Part shown: piece after piece, positions 57,907 to 64,000 of the stretch
How positions within the stretch are numbered: position 1 is the stretch's first letter
How the letters are laid out: each line of letters starts with the position of its first letter
DNA from: Oscillospiraceae bacterium
GTDB lineage: Bacteria > Bacillota > Clostridia > Oscillospirales > Ruminococcaceae
Assembly (NCBI GenBank): GCA_022835495.1
Contig: BQOK01000001.1
Span: 2,294,001-2,358,000 of the forward strand
Length of the DNA: 64,000 nucleotides
Reading direction: 5' to 3'
Made by a program: the position numbers and the translations under genes
The notes under the pieces: model-generated
What the model was told of the DNA's origin: nothing
The model's input: the letters and a program-made list of their open reading frames with translations, nothing else
Database searches by the model: none

Positions 57907-57925
57907 TTTACTTTGCGAATTGAAG
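57907..57925. repeat. Right terminal inverted repeat of the 5.3-kb transposon
   Basis: TTTACTTTGCGAATTGAAG, the exact inverse complement of 52612-52630. Confidence 0.92.
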
Positions 57926-57933
57926 ATACTATA
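57926..57933. repeat. 8-bp target duplication, right copy
   Basis: ATACTATA, identical to 52604-52611. Confidence 0.9.
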
Positions 57934-57989
57934 TGGTATTTGCAATTCCATTTTGTATGGGATAAACTATTTATGTCATTCAGGCTCAT
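57926..57989 (-). pseudogene. tnpA: tnpA of the IS200-type element, 5' part
   Basis: ATG 57989 lies behind AAAGGAGG and begins MSLNDINSLSHTKWNCKYHI then V, the standard N-terminus of IS200 transposases, and is cut by the transposon's right end. The rest of the gene is at 52206-52611. Confidence 0.9.
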
Positions 57990-58092
57990 TCTGAATGTCC
58001 TCCTTTTGCTTTCTTACTGCAGTTGGCAGACCGCAGTTTCATTATAGCAAAAGGAGTTTTTATTTCTTCTTCATCGCTTAAGCTCTTTTGAA

Positions 58093-58111
58093 CCACACGT
58101 CTAACGTGTGG
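58093..58111. repeat. IS200 left-end hairpin
   Basis: CCACACGT CTA ACGTGTGG, about 100 bp upstream of the tnpA start, matching in form the right-end hairpin at 52105-52123. Confidence 0.6.
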
Positions 58112-58170
58112 TTTTGCACGTCAAAAAACGCCGTGCGCTTTCTAAAAAAGCTCACGGCGTTTTGTCCTGT

Positions 58171-58953
58171 TCAGCCGGTTGCCCCGCCGGCCGCAAACCA
58201 CTCCACCGGGCGCGGCTGGGCAAAGTTTTCCTCCAGCCATGCGCGCACGCCCGAGGGGTCGAATTTCCAGGCGCCCACCGGGCAGGCCATCCGGCACGCC
58301 ATACAGTTCACACACCTGGCCCCGTCCACCTGGTAGCGGCGGTCCATGGCTCCGGCAGGGCAGGCACGCGCGCACAGCCCGCAGTCGATGCACCGCTCGG
58401 TATCCCGCACGCGGGGCACCGGCTTCAGCGGCTTCAAGGCGGGCTGCGCCTCGCCCGGCAGCGCGGCCGGGCACAGCGCCGGCTGTGCAAGCGCCCGCTT
58501 CACCGCTTCGGCAAACGCCCGGAACGCCGCCAGGTCCGCGCCGCTGTCCGGCCGGCCCGCGCCCAAACGGGGCGCGAACACATGGGGGGTAACGCAGGCC
58601 AGGCCTCCCACGCACACAAAGCCCTGGCGGGTCAGCTGGGCCGCCGCGGCGGCCAGGGCGTCCTCATAGGCCCGGTTGCCGTAGGCCGCCAGCAGCACAC
58701 AGGGGCCGCCCTGGCCCTTCAGCTGGCGGAACAGCCCCTCCACCCGGGGCGGCACCCCGCCGTACACCGGAAAGGCCAGCACCAGCAACTCCTCTTTTTT
58801 CACCGGGATTACAGCGGGCAGCGCACCGGGCGGGCAGGTCATATTGACCCGCTCCACCGGCACGCCCTCAAATTGCCCGCACAAAAGCTCCGCGGCACGC
58901 AGGGTGCCGCCGCAGGGGCTGAAATAGGCCAGCTGCAGCTTGGATGGTTTCAT
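58171..58953 (-). CDS. EFR1-type flavodoxin/ferredoxin fusion protein
   Basis: A 260-residue redox protein: flavodoxin-like domain (about 1-150; LQLAYFSPCGGTLRAAELLC, LVLAFPVYGGVPP, VLLAAYGNRAYEDAL) and a C-terminal two-[4Fe-4S] ferredoxin domain with CIDCGLCARACP and CVNCMACRMACP. Such proteins shuttle electrons in anaerobes; the partner is unknown. ATG 58953 follows GGGGAG and overlaps the stop of the next gene upstream by 4 bp, so they form an operon. Confidence 0.93.
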   Translation of the reverse strand: MKPSKLQLAYFSPCGGTLRAAELLCGQFEGVPVERVNMTCPPGALPAVIPVKKEELLVLAFPVYGGVPPRVEGLFRQLKGQGGPCVLLAAYGNRAYEDALAAAAAQLTRQGFVCVGGLACVTPHVFAPRLGAGRPDSGADLAAFRAFAEAVKRALAQPALCPAALPGEAQPALKPLKPVPRVRDTERCIDCGLCARACPAGAMDRRYQVDGARCVNCMACRMACPVGAWKFDPSGVRAWLEENFAQPRPVEWFAAGGATG

Positions 58954-59360
58954 TGCCGGCTCCCCTCCCCGCCGTTTTCCGGGGCGATGGGCCGCCCCAG
59001 CCCCAGCGCCTGCCGCCAGGCCGGCGCTGCGCCATCGTCGCCCCAATATTCGTCCATGCGGGCAATCCGGCCGTTTTCAAAGCGGTAAAAGCTCACCGCG
59101 TGCAGCGCCGCGCTCCCGTCGGCCGCCCAGACCCGCGCCGCAGACACCGCGCCCCCTTCCAGCAGCTCCGCCCGTTCCAGCCGGCCCCGCCAGCTGCCGG
59201 GGTACTCGCAGTTGGCCCTCAGGTATTCCTCCAGGGTAAACTGTTCGTCCGTGTTGTGCCAGCAGATCACCGCCTGGGGCGTAAAATACGCCCGCATGGC
59301 GTCTGCATCCTGCCGGGCAATGGCCGCCCACAGGGCGGTCAACGTCGCCTTTATGTCCAT
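58950..59360 (-). CDS. SnoaL-like (NTF2-fold) protein
   Basis: A 136-residue protein with the pattern of a SnoaL/NTF2-like domain: LTALWAAIARQDADAMRAYF, FTLEEYLRANCEYPGSW and a C-terminal half with RFENGRIARMDEYWGDDG. Members are small enzymes or ligand-binding proteins. It overlaps the EFR1 gene by 4 bp (ATGA), which suggests a shared function, but none can be named. Confidence 0.8.
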   Translation of the reverse strand: MDIKATLTALWAAIARQDADAMRAYFTPQAVICWHNTDEQFTLEEYLRANCEYPGSWRGRLERAELLEGGAVSAARVWAADGSAALHAVSFYRFENGRIARMDEYWGDDGAAPAWRQALGLGRPIAPENGGEGSRQ

Positions 59361-59430
59361 CTGTATCCTCTTTCTGCCCTGAGGCTTATCTGCCGCGGGG
59401 GGCCGGCCCCGGGCCCCTTCTTCCCCTTTT

Positions 59431-59877
59431 TCACAGCCCGCTCATGGCGTTCAGGGCCGCGGCAATGTCCTTTTCCAGCAGCGTCGCCATACTGTCGGGA
59501 TATTGGGCGGTGTTGGCATTCAGCAGCGCCTGCCGGATGCGCGGCGCCAGGTATGGCTTTGCCTCGGCAATGGCCGGCAGCGCCTTCACGCATTGCCGGG
59601 CAGTGATGGGCTTTTCGTCCCCAATGTGCGCAAGATACTCCTCCAGCGCCCCGTCCAGCTTGTTTTCCGCATCCCAGCGGGCGTTTGCCGCCGCCAGCAC
59701 GAGGCCCCGGGTGCGCACATAAGAGTTTTGGCTGCCCAGCATGGCAAGAAAGGTGTCCATATAAGGCGCTGCCTCGGCCGAGCGCAGGCTCTCCGCCTGC
59801 AATTCCCGCATCGCTTTATACGCCTCCCGGTCCTTGCCCTGGCACAGAACCGCAATCCGTTCCTCAACTTCCATCAT
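59431..59877 (-). CDS. HEAT-like helical repeat protein (148 aa)
   Basis: A 148-residue all-helical protein with repeated helix pairs (VEERIAVLCQGKDREAYKAM, YMDTFLAMLGSQNSYVRTRG, LEEYLAHIGDEKPITARQCV, IRQALLNANTAQYPDSMATL), in the style of HEAT or armadillo repeats. AAAGGAGCGGCGG precedes ATG 59877. It lies 70 bp upstream of the SnoaL-like gene on the same strand and may belong to that operon. No catalytic motif; a scaffold or binding role is a guess. Confidence 0.75.
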   Translation of the reverse strand: MMEVEERIAVLCQGKDREAYKAMRELQAESLRSAEAAPYMDTFLAMLGSQNSYVRTRGLVLAAANARWDAENKLDGALEEYLAHIGDEKPITARQCVKALPAIAEAKPYLAPRIRQALLNANTAQYPDSMATLLEKDIAAALNAMSGL

Positions 59878-60010
59878 CCGCCGCTCCTTTGCCGTCCTTG
59901 GGGGATCCGTGCTTATTATAGTCCAAACCGGGGGGCCGCGCAAGGGCCGCCCCCCGGTGTTTCATTTCCCCTGTGCCGCCCAAAACGGCAGCGGCCCGCT
60001 TTCCCCAGCG

Positions 60011-60907
60011 TTATGCGGCAGCGGCTTTCTCCTGTGCCCTGCGCAGCAGCATAAAGGCGGCAAGCGCCGCAATCGCCCCCAGTGCACTGATCACCGTCAC
60101 GGGCGCCAGCTCGCCCAGCACATCCGCATATGACACAGAGGCAAGCACCGTCCAGCCGCTCTCCCGCCCCACATTTTGAAACGCATAGCAGGTGGGCACA
60201 AGCCCATTTAAAAACCAAATGATGCCGCTCTCTTCATTTTTGGCGCGCAGCAACGCGGCTTCCAGGCTTTCCCCCAGAACCCTTTTCCCCTCCAGCCCGG
60301 ATTCCAGCGTGGCGCCAAGGGCCTCTTCGTCGTTGCCCGACATACACTGCTGGTTTTTCCCCAGCAGGATCGTGTGCGCCGGCTGGGATGCCAGAATTGC
60401 CCGCATCTCGCTGTCGTAAATGGCGGCAAACACCGCGCCGTTATTCTTCGCGTCGCCTCCAACCGCCACCGCCACCGTATAATTAAGGGTCGTTCCATCC
60501 GCGCCGGCCAGAAAAACGTCGGTGATCTGCGGCTCGTTGGTGGACCACAGCGCCTGGATATACGCCCGGCTGTTTAAATTGGAAACCGCCTCTTCATGGT
60601 CCGCGCGGTAAACGCCGCCCCACGTATCCACCGCCCGGATCATCTGGTAGCCCCAAATTTCATTATAATGGTCCAAATGCGCGGCCTTTTCCCGGTAGGA
60701 AAGCCCGCCCGGCAGCATCCATTCCTCTCCGGCGATCACCTCCAGCAGGTTCAGGGTCGATTCCAGGTTATTGCTGATCTGCCCCTGCGCACTGGCGCAG
60801 CTGGCTCTGGCCGCCATGCTGCAATACCGGGCAAACCCTGCGCCCAGCCCCAGGATAAAGCAAGCGGCCGCGGCCAAGCAGCAGGCCCGGCTTATGTTCC
60901 GTTTCAT
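60011..60907 (-). CDS. Orphan extracellular Cache-like sensor protein
   Basis: A 298-residue protein with an N-terminal span (about 7-28), an extracellular domain like the double-Cache sensors of kinases and diguanylate cyclases (IWGYQMIRAVDTWGGVYRAD, FLAGADGTTLNYTVAVAVGG, VFAAIYDSEMRAILASQPAH), a second span (about 268-288) and then only a short basic tail, RRAQEKAAAA. There is no output domain. It overlaps the stop of the hybrid kinase gene by 4 bp, so it is probably an accessory sensor for that kinase. Confidence 0.82.
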   Translation of the reverse strand: MKRNISRACCLAAAACFILGLGAGFARYCSMAARASCASAQGQISNNLESTLNLLEVIAGEEWMLPGGLSYREKAAHLDHYNEIWGYQMIRAVDTWGGVYRADHEEAVSNLNSRAYIQALWSTNEPQITDVFLAGADGTTLNYTVAVAVGGDAKNNGAVFAAIYDSEMRAILASQPAHTILLGKNQQCMSGNDEEALGATLESGLEGKRVLGESLEAALLRAKNEESGIIWFLNGLVPTCYAFQNVGRESGWTVLASVSYADVLGELAPVTVISALGAIAALAAFMLLRRAQEKAAAA

Positions 60908-63003
60908 CTTTCATTCCCCTTTACATAGGCTTGAATTCTCTCATACAGCAGCCCCACCGAGAGCGGCTTCGAGAGCCGCTCGTTCATCCCGGCCTCCAGG
61001 ATCTCCCGGTTGTCCTCCTCCAGGCCGTTTGCCGTGAGCGCCAGGATCGGGATGCTCCTGGCGCGGGGGTGGCCGGAGGCGCGGATTCGGCGGGTCGCTT
61101 CCAGGCCGTCCATCACCGGCATCCGGATGTCCATCAGGATCAGATCCACGGGCTTTGCGGCCGGGTCCAAAAAGAATTCCACCGCCAACCGGCCGTTTTC
61201 CACCGTCAGTACCTCTGCGCCCGCCTGTGTCAGAAGCTCCTGCGCAATCATTGCGTTGAGCTCATTGTCCTCGGCAATCAGGATGCGGATTCCGCTCAAG
61301 GAAATCTTTTTTTGCTCCGGCCCGGCCTCGGGCACGCTCTGATCCGCCGCCGCCTGCAAAGGCAGCTCCACCGTAAAGACCGTTCCCTGGCCCGGCGCGC
61401 TCTGCACCGAAACCGTGCCCTCCAAAAGCTGTACCAGCTCCGAAATGATCGCCATCCCCAGCCCCGTGCCGGTCTGGGTGCGGCCATAGGTCGTATCCTC
61501 CTGGGTAAAAGGCTGGAACACGATCTTTTGGAACTCCGCGTCCATCCCGCGGCCGGTATCCGAAACAACGATCCGAACCCCGCCGCGCTGCTCTGGGCGG
61601 TCGGCCAGCTCCAGGGCAACGGTTCCCTGCTCTGTAAATTTTACCGCGTTGGAAAGCAAATTGGTCATGATCTGCTGGATCTTTTTTCCGTCCCCCATAT
61701 AAAAACGGTTTTTCAGTCCGGAAAACTCCACGCGCAGCTCAATTCCCTTTTCCTGCACCGCGGCGTCAAAAATATGCGCCGTTTTTTGGCCCAGCTCCTG
61801 CAGGTCAATGCGCTCGGAGCGAATTTCCACCCGGCCGCTTTCAATTTTCGCCATGTCCAGCACGTCGTTCACAATGTTGGTGAGCTGCTTCACCGAATCC
61901 TCCATCTGAAGCAGATACTCCGCCTGCCGGGCCGGGTCCTGGTCCCCGTTTTTCAGCAGATGAAGGGTCCCGGAAATGCCGCCCAGCGGCGTTCGGATCT
62001 CATGCGAAACATTGGAAAGAAATTTCCCCTTAAAAACGCTCTCCCTCTGCGCAATGGCCAGCGCCAATTCGGTTTGCCGGTTTTTGTGAAAAAACCACGC
62101 CGCCACCACCACAATCGAGGCAATGCCCGCCAGCAAAACAAGAATGATCTTGATCTCGTTCCCGGTATTCAGTACCGAGGCGCGGGGCGTAATGGTCAGC
62201 AGGGTCCAGTAATTGTAGCCCAGCGGTTCATAAAACAGCACCCGTTCCTCCCCGTACGCCGTGTAGGTCACCAGCCCGGAAAGCTGCAGCTCCAGCCGCG
62301 TGGCCACCTCCTGTGCCGTCGTGCCGTTGTTCAGCTCGTAAGCCTTCAGGTCACGGATCAGGTTGTGCCCCTCTTTGTTCTCCAGTGTGCTGGAGCTGTT
62401 CCACAAATGATCGCCGTTGTGATCCACAATCGAAACAAAGGCCCCCGCATTGCCATAGGTGGTGTCCTTCAGCAGATCGGAAATCACACTGAGCGGCAGA
62501 TAACTGTACAGGGCTACCGCGTTCGAATCCCCCTGTCCATCCCATAAAATTCGGAACAGCAGCTTGCCCTCCCCCTCCATGGCATTGGTCGCCAGCGTCA
62601 CCGCGTAGGGGTAATTGTGAACGTCCAGCACATCGATGGGCTCGTCAAACACCTCCACCCCGCCGCTGTAGGACCAGGCTGTGCCGTCCTTCAGCACAAA
62701 ACCGATCCCCTCCAGCGCAGAATTATCCATATAGCGCTGGAAGGTGCGCTGTATCTCCTCCAGGTCGGTGATCTGCCGGTCAACCAGCTCGCTCTTCAGC
62801 AGGATCATCTGTTCCGTATACTTGCTCAAGCGGTCGGAAACACGATGGGAGATCTGCTCTGAAAAGCGCTCGAAGGCCAGCAGCCCGCGCGCGGAGGAAT
62901 TATCCATAAAGTAAGAAATCACATAAACAATGCTGATCGCAGCGACCAGTACATAGAGCAGCAGCAAAATCGTGCGCCGCCGGTGCTTGTTTGTCTGCTT
63001 CAA
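60904..63003 (-). CDS. Hybrid sensor histidine kinase
   Basis: A 699-residue membrane kinase: span at about 10-32, extracellular Cache-like sensor (about 33-283), second span (284-304), HisKA with the phosphorylated His 334 (NVSHEIRTPLGG), ATPase domain (NLLSNAVKF, DTGRGMD, GTGLGMAI) and a receiver domain (about 573-695) with AEDNE, phosphorylated Asp 625 (LMDIRMPVMDG) and Lys 679. No HPt domain or separate DNA-binding regulator is encoded here. I place the start at TTG 63003, which has AAGGAG 8 nt upstream; the frame to 63057 overlaps the GntR gene. Confidence 0.9.
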   Translation of the reverse strand: MKQTNKHRRRTILLLLYVLVAAISIVYVISYFMDNSSARGLLAFERFSEQISHRVSDRLSKYTEQMILLKSELVDRQITDLEEIQRTFQRYMDNSALEGIGFVLKDGTAWSYSGGVEVFDEPIDVLDVHNYPYAVTLATNAMEGEGKLLFRILWDGQGDSNAVALYSYLPLSVISDLLKDTTYGNAGAFVSIVDHNGDHLWNSSSTLENKEGHNLIRDLKAYELNNGTTAQEVATRLELQLSGLVTYTAYGEERVLFYEPLGYNYWTLLTITPRASVLNTGNEIKIILVLLAGIASIVVVAAWFFHKNRQTELALAIAQRESVFKGKFLSNVSHEIRTPLGGISGTLHLLKNGDQDPARQAEYLLQMEDSVKQLTNIVNDVLDMAKIESGRVEIRSERIDLQELGQKTAHIFDAAVQEKGIELRVEFSGLKNRFYMGDGKKIQQIMTNLLSNAVKFTEQGTVALELADRPEQRGGVRIVVSDTGRGMDAEFQKIVFQPFTQEDTTYGRTQTGTGLGMAIISELVQLLEGTVSVQSAPGQGTVFTVELPLQAAADQSVPEAGPEQKKISLSGIRILIAEDNELNAMIAQELLTQAGAEVLTVENGRLAVEFFLDPAAKPVDLILMDIRMPVMDGLEATRRIRASGHPRARSIPILALTANGLEEDNREILEAGMNERLSKPLSVGLLYERIQAYVKGNER

Positions 63004-63047
63004 CCGTTTTTCTCCTTTCCAGCCATCCTGGGGCAAAGGGCCCGGCC

Positions 63048-64000
63048 CTATTTCCACAGCGCCGTTCCGTCGTAAGCTCCGGCCGCGGCCTCATAATATC
63101 CCAGCCTTCTGCACTCTTCGGCCACCATAGCTTCGATCCGCTCAAACAGCCGAACGGCTTTTTGTGCAAACGCGCCGGCCTGCCCGTCGCCAAGCGCATC
63201 CAGCACTTCCAGGCACTGGGCGTGGATCGCCCGGTTTAGCGCCGTTTTTTTCGTGTTCAGCAGCCCGGGAATGCTGCGGCCGATCCTGAAATTTTTTTGC
63301 AGCAGCTCATAAATTGCACCCAGCGCCTCGATCCCGGTATTCCCGCTGATCAGCTCCAGCAAAACGGCCGGCGTCCGCTCATACACATACTCCTCGCTCC
63401 ACAGGCGTTCGATCTTCGCCCGCGCCGCCCGCACTTCCTCCTGGCTCACCCGCGCGGCGGCACAGGCGGCGGCGCCCTCCACAGTCAGGGCCAGCAGCTC
63501 CAGCGTGTCCAGATAACGCCGGACCTGGTATGCGATCAGGTGGGCGGGCACACGGATCCTCTGAATCTCCTTCCGGTCCATTTCCACAAAAATACCATTG
63601 CCCCGAACCGCCTTCACAACGCCCCATTTTTGCAGGATCTGGATCGCTTTGATCGTTGTGTCCACGCTCACGCCGTAAATTTTCCGAAGCTCTTTGTGGG
63701 TGGGAAGCTGGTCTCCCCGCCGGTAGTACCCCGCCGCGATCAGCCCCACAATATCCATATAAACGGCAGAATATCTCACCTCAGATACCTGCAGCAGCTT
63801 TTCAAGCTGCTTTTTGCCCAGCAGCACTGCGGAGTCAGGGGCGGCCCTGAGCGCGGGGCACGCCCCCTCCTCCAGCCCATAAGCGCCGGACATATCGTCA
63901 AACCGCACACTTTCCGGCGCGCCGCCCGCCTCAATGGTCCTCATAAACGCCCGCAGCTGCCCATAATACCTTGTTCGTACCGTCATATCGTCCCGCAGCG
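63048..64000 (-). CDS. GntR-type regulator, possibly cut by the window edge
   Basis: An open frame from the window edge (ATG at 63986, frame still open to 64000) ending at 63048. It has a GntR winged helix at about 73-135 counted from that ATG (IVGLIAAGYYRRGDQLPTHK, ELRKIYGVSVDTTIKAIQIL, VRGNGIFV) and a helical C-terminal region without a recognisable FCD or UTRA signature. ATG 63986 has no good ribosome site and the stretch before the winged helix is unexplained, so more sequence, perhaps a first winged helix, may lie beyond the window. It ends 44 bp before the hybrid kinase on the same strand, suggesting one signalling operon. Confidence 0.75.
   Translation of the reverse strand, partial: LRDDMTVRTRYYGQLRAFMRTIEAGGAPESVRFDDMSGAYGLEEGACPALRAAPDSAVLLGKKQLEKLLQVSEVRYSAVYMDIVGLIAAGYYRRGDQLPTHKELRKIYGVSVDTTIKAIQILQKWGVVKAVRGNGIFVEMDRKEIQRIRVPAHLIAYQVRRYLDTLELLALTVEGAAACAAARVSQEEVRAARAKIERLWSEEYVYERTPAVLLELISGNTGIEALGAIYELLQKNFRIGRSIPGLLNTKKTALNRAIHAQCLEVLDALGDGQAGAFAQKAVRLFERIEAMVAEECRRLGYYEAAAGAYDGTALWK

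Larger units (their letters stand above)
52612..57925. mobile_element. IS4-type transposon with passenger genes (5,314 bp)
   Basis: A unit bounded by perfect 19-bp inverted repeats and an 8-bp direct repeat of the target (ATACTATA). It contains one transposase gene (55429-56811, minus strand), two passenger genes downstream in the same operon, a divergent XRE regulator, and a right arm with a probable small RNA and a small broken peptide gene. There is no second transposase copy or inner inverted repeat, so it moves as one unit rather than as a composite of two insertion sequences. It sits inside the IS200 tnpA gene and carries an IS3 element inside one passenger gene. Confidence 0.88.
52098..58115 (-). 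mobile_element. IS200/IS605-type element, interrupted
   Basis: An IS200-like unit read on the minus strand: a left-end hairpin (58093-58111), tnpA beginning at ATG 57989, and a right-end hairpin (52105-52123). It has no tnpB. It is split by the 5.3-kb transposon at 52612-57925; without that it would be about 0.7 kb. The outer limits are approximate because IS200 elements leave no target duplication. Confidence 0.75.

Noticed and set aside
52612-57925. Composite transposon made of two flanking insertion sequences
   Set aside because: There is only one IS4-type transposase and only one pair of matching repeats; the IS3 element is a later insertion with its own ends.

Overview
The window reads as a chromosome segment of a GC-rich, strictly anaerobic Firmicute, most like a gut Oscillospirales/Ruminococcaceae relative. 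The evidence is the AGGAGG-type ribosome sites, a SpoVB-like flippase, the dnaX-ybaB-recR block behind an SRP RNA, and DUF1848, DUF6056 and EFR1-type proteins. The species call is inference. Most genes are GC-rich. A few AT-rich patches (1-560, 9.5-11.9 kb, 20.2-21.9 kb, 45.1-45.5 kb, 52.1-58.1 kb) look acquired.

Layout. 1-5 kb: a partial unknown gene, guaA, a TetR/flavodoxin pair and a DUF1848 gene, all on the minus strand. 5-9.3 kb: an MFS transporter with a LacI regulator, then a membrane-bound esterase. 9.4-12.07 kb: a small AT-rich island ending in tRNA-Leu(CAG), with a copy of the tRNA 3' end at its far edge. 12-19.5 kb: 2-hydroxyacid dehydrogenase, flippase, purine nucleoside phosphorylase, an Mrp-type Fe-S carrier, and an Rrf2-controlled flavin disulfide reductase next to a rhodanese lipoprotein. 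19.7-20.06 kb: tmRNA; its partner smpB lies at 46 kb. 20-28 kb: a DUF6056 membrane protein, a GGDEF signalling protein, an ABC-2 exporter and lysA.

28-34 kb: a GntR-controlled carbohydrate ABC operon with an aldo/keto reductase and a UroD-fold protein carrying a zinc-thiol motif; it encodes no ATPase. 34.4-38.7 kb: the full pstSCAB-phoU phosphate operon. 38.9-45 kb: a TRAP transporter operon with an enolase-superfamily enzyme and a fumarylacetoacetase-family hydrolase, divergent from a LysR gene; this looks like an acid-sugar or hydroxyacid catabolic unit. 45.7-52.1 kb: smpB, recR, ybaB, dnaX, SRP RNA, guanine deaminase, pduL and a family 4 uracil-DNA glycosylase. 58.1-64 kb: a ferredoxin/flavodoxin protein, small hypothetical genes, and a GntR / hybrid histidine kinase / orphan sensor cluster.

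The most striking region is 52.1-58.1 kb, a three-level nested mobile element. An IS200-type tnpA is split by a 5,314-bp transposon (52612-57925) with perfect 19-bp terminal inverted repeats and an 8-bp target duplication. The transposon encodes an IS4-type DDE transposase, a divergent XRE repressor, two passenger surface proteins, a probable small RNA with a consensus promoter, and a broken small hydrophobic peptide. One passenger, a lipoprotein gene, is itself interrupted by a 1,464-bp IS3-family element. Removing each insertion on paper restores an uninterrupted reading frame in its host gene, so the order of events can be read directly from the sequence.
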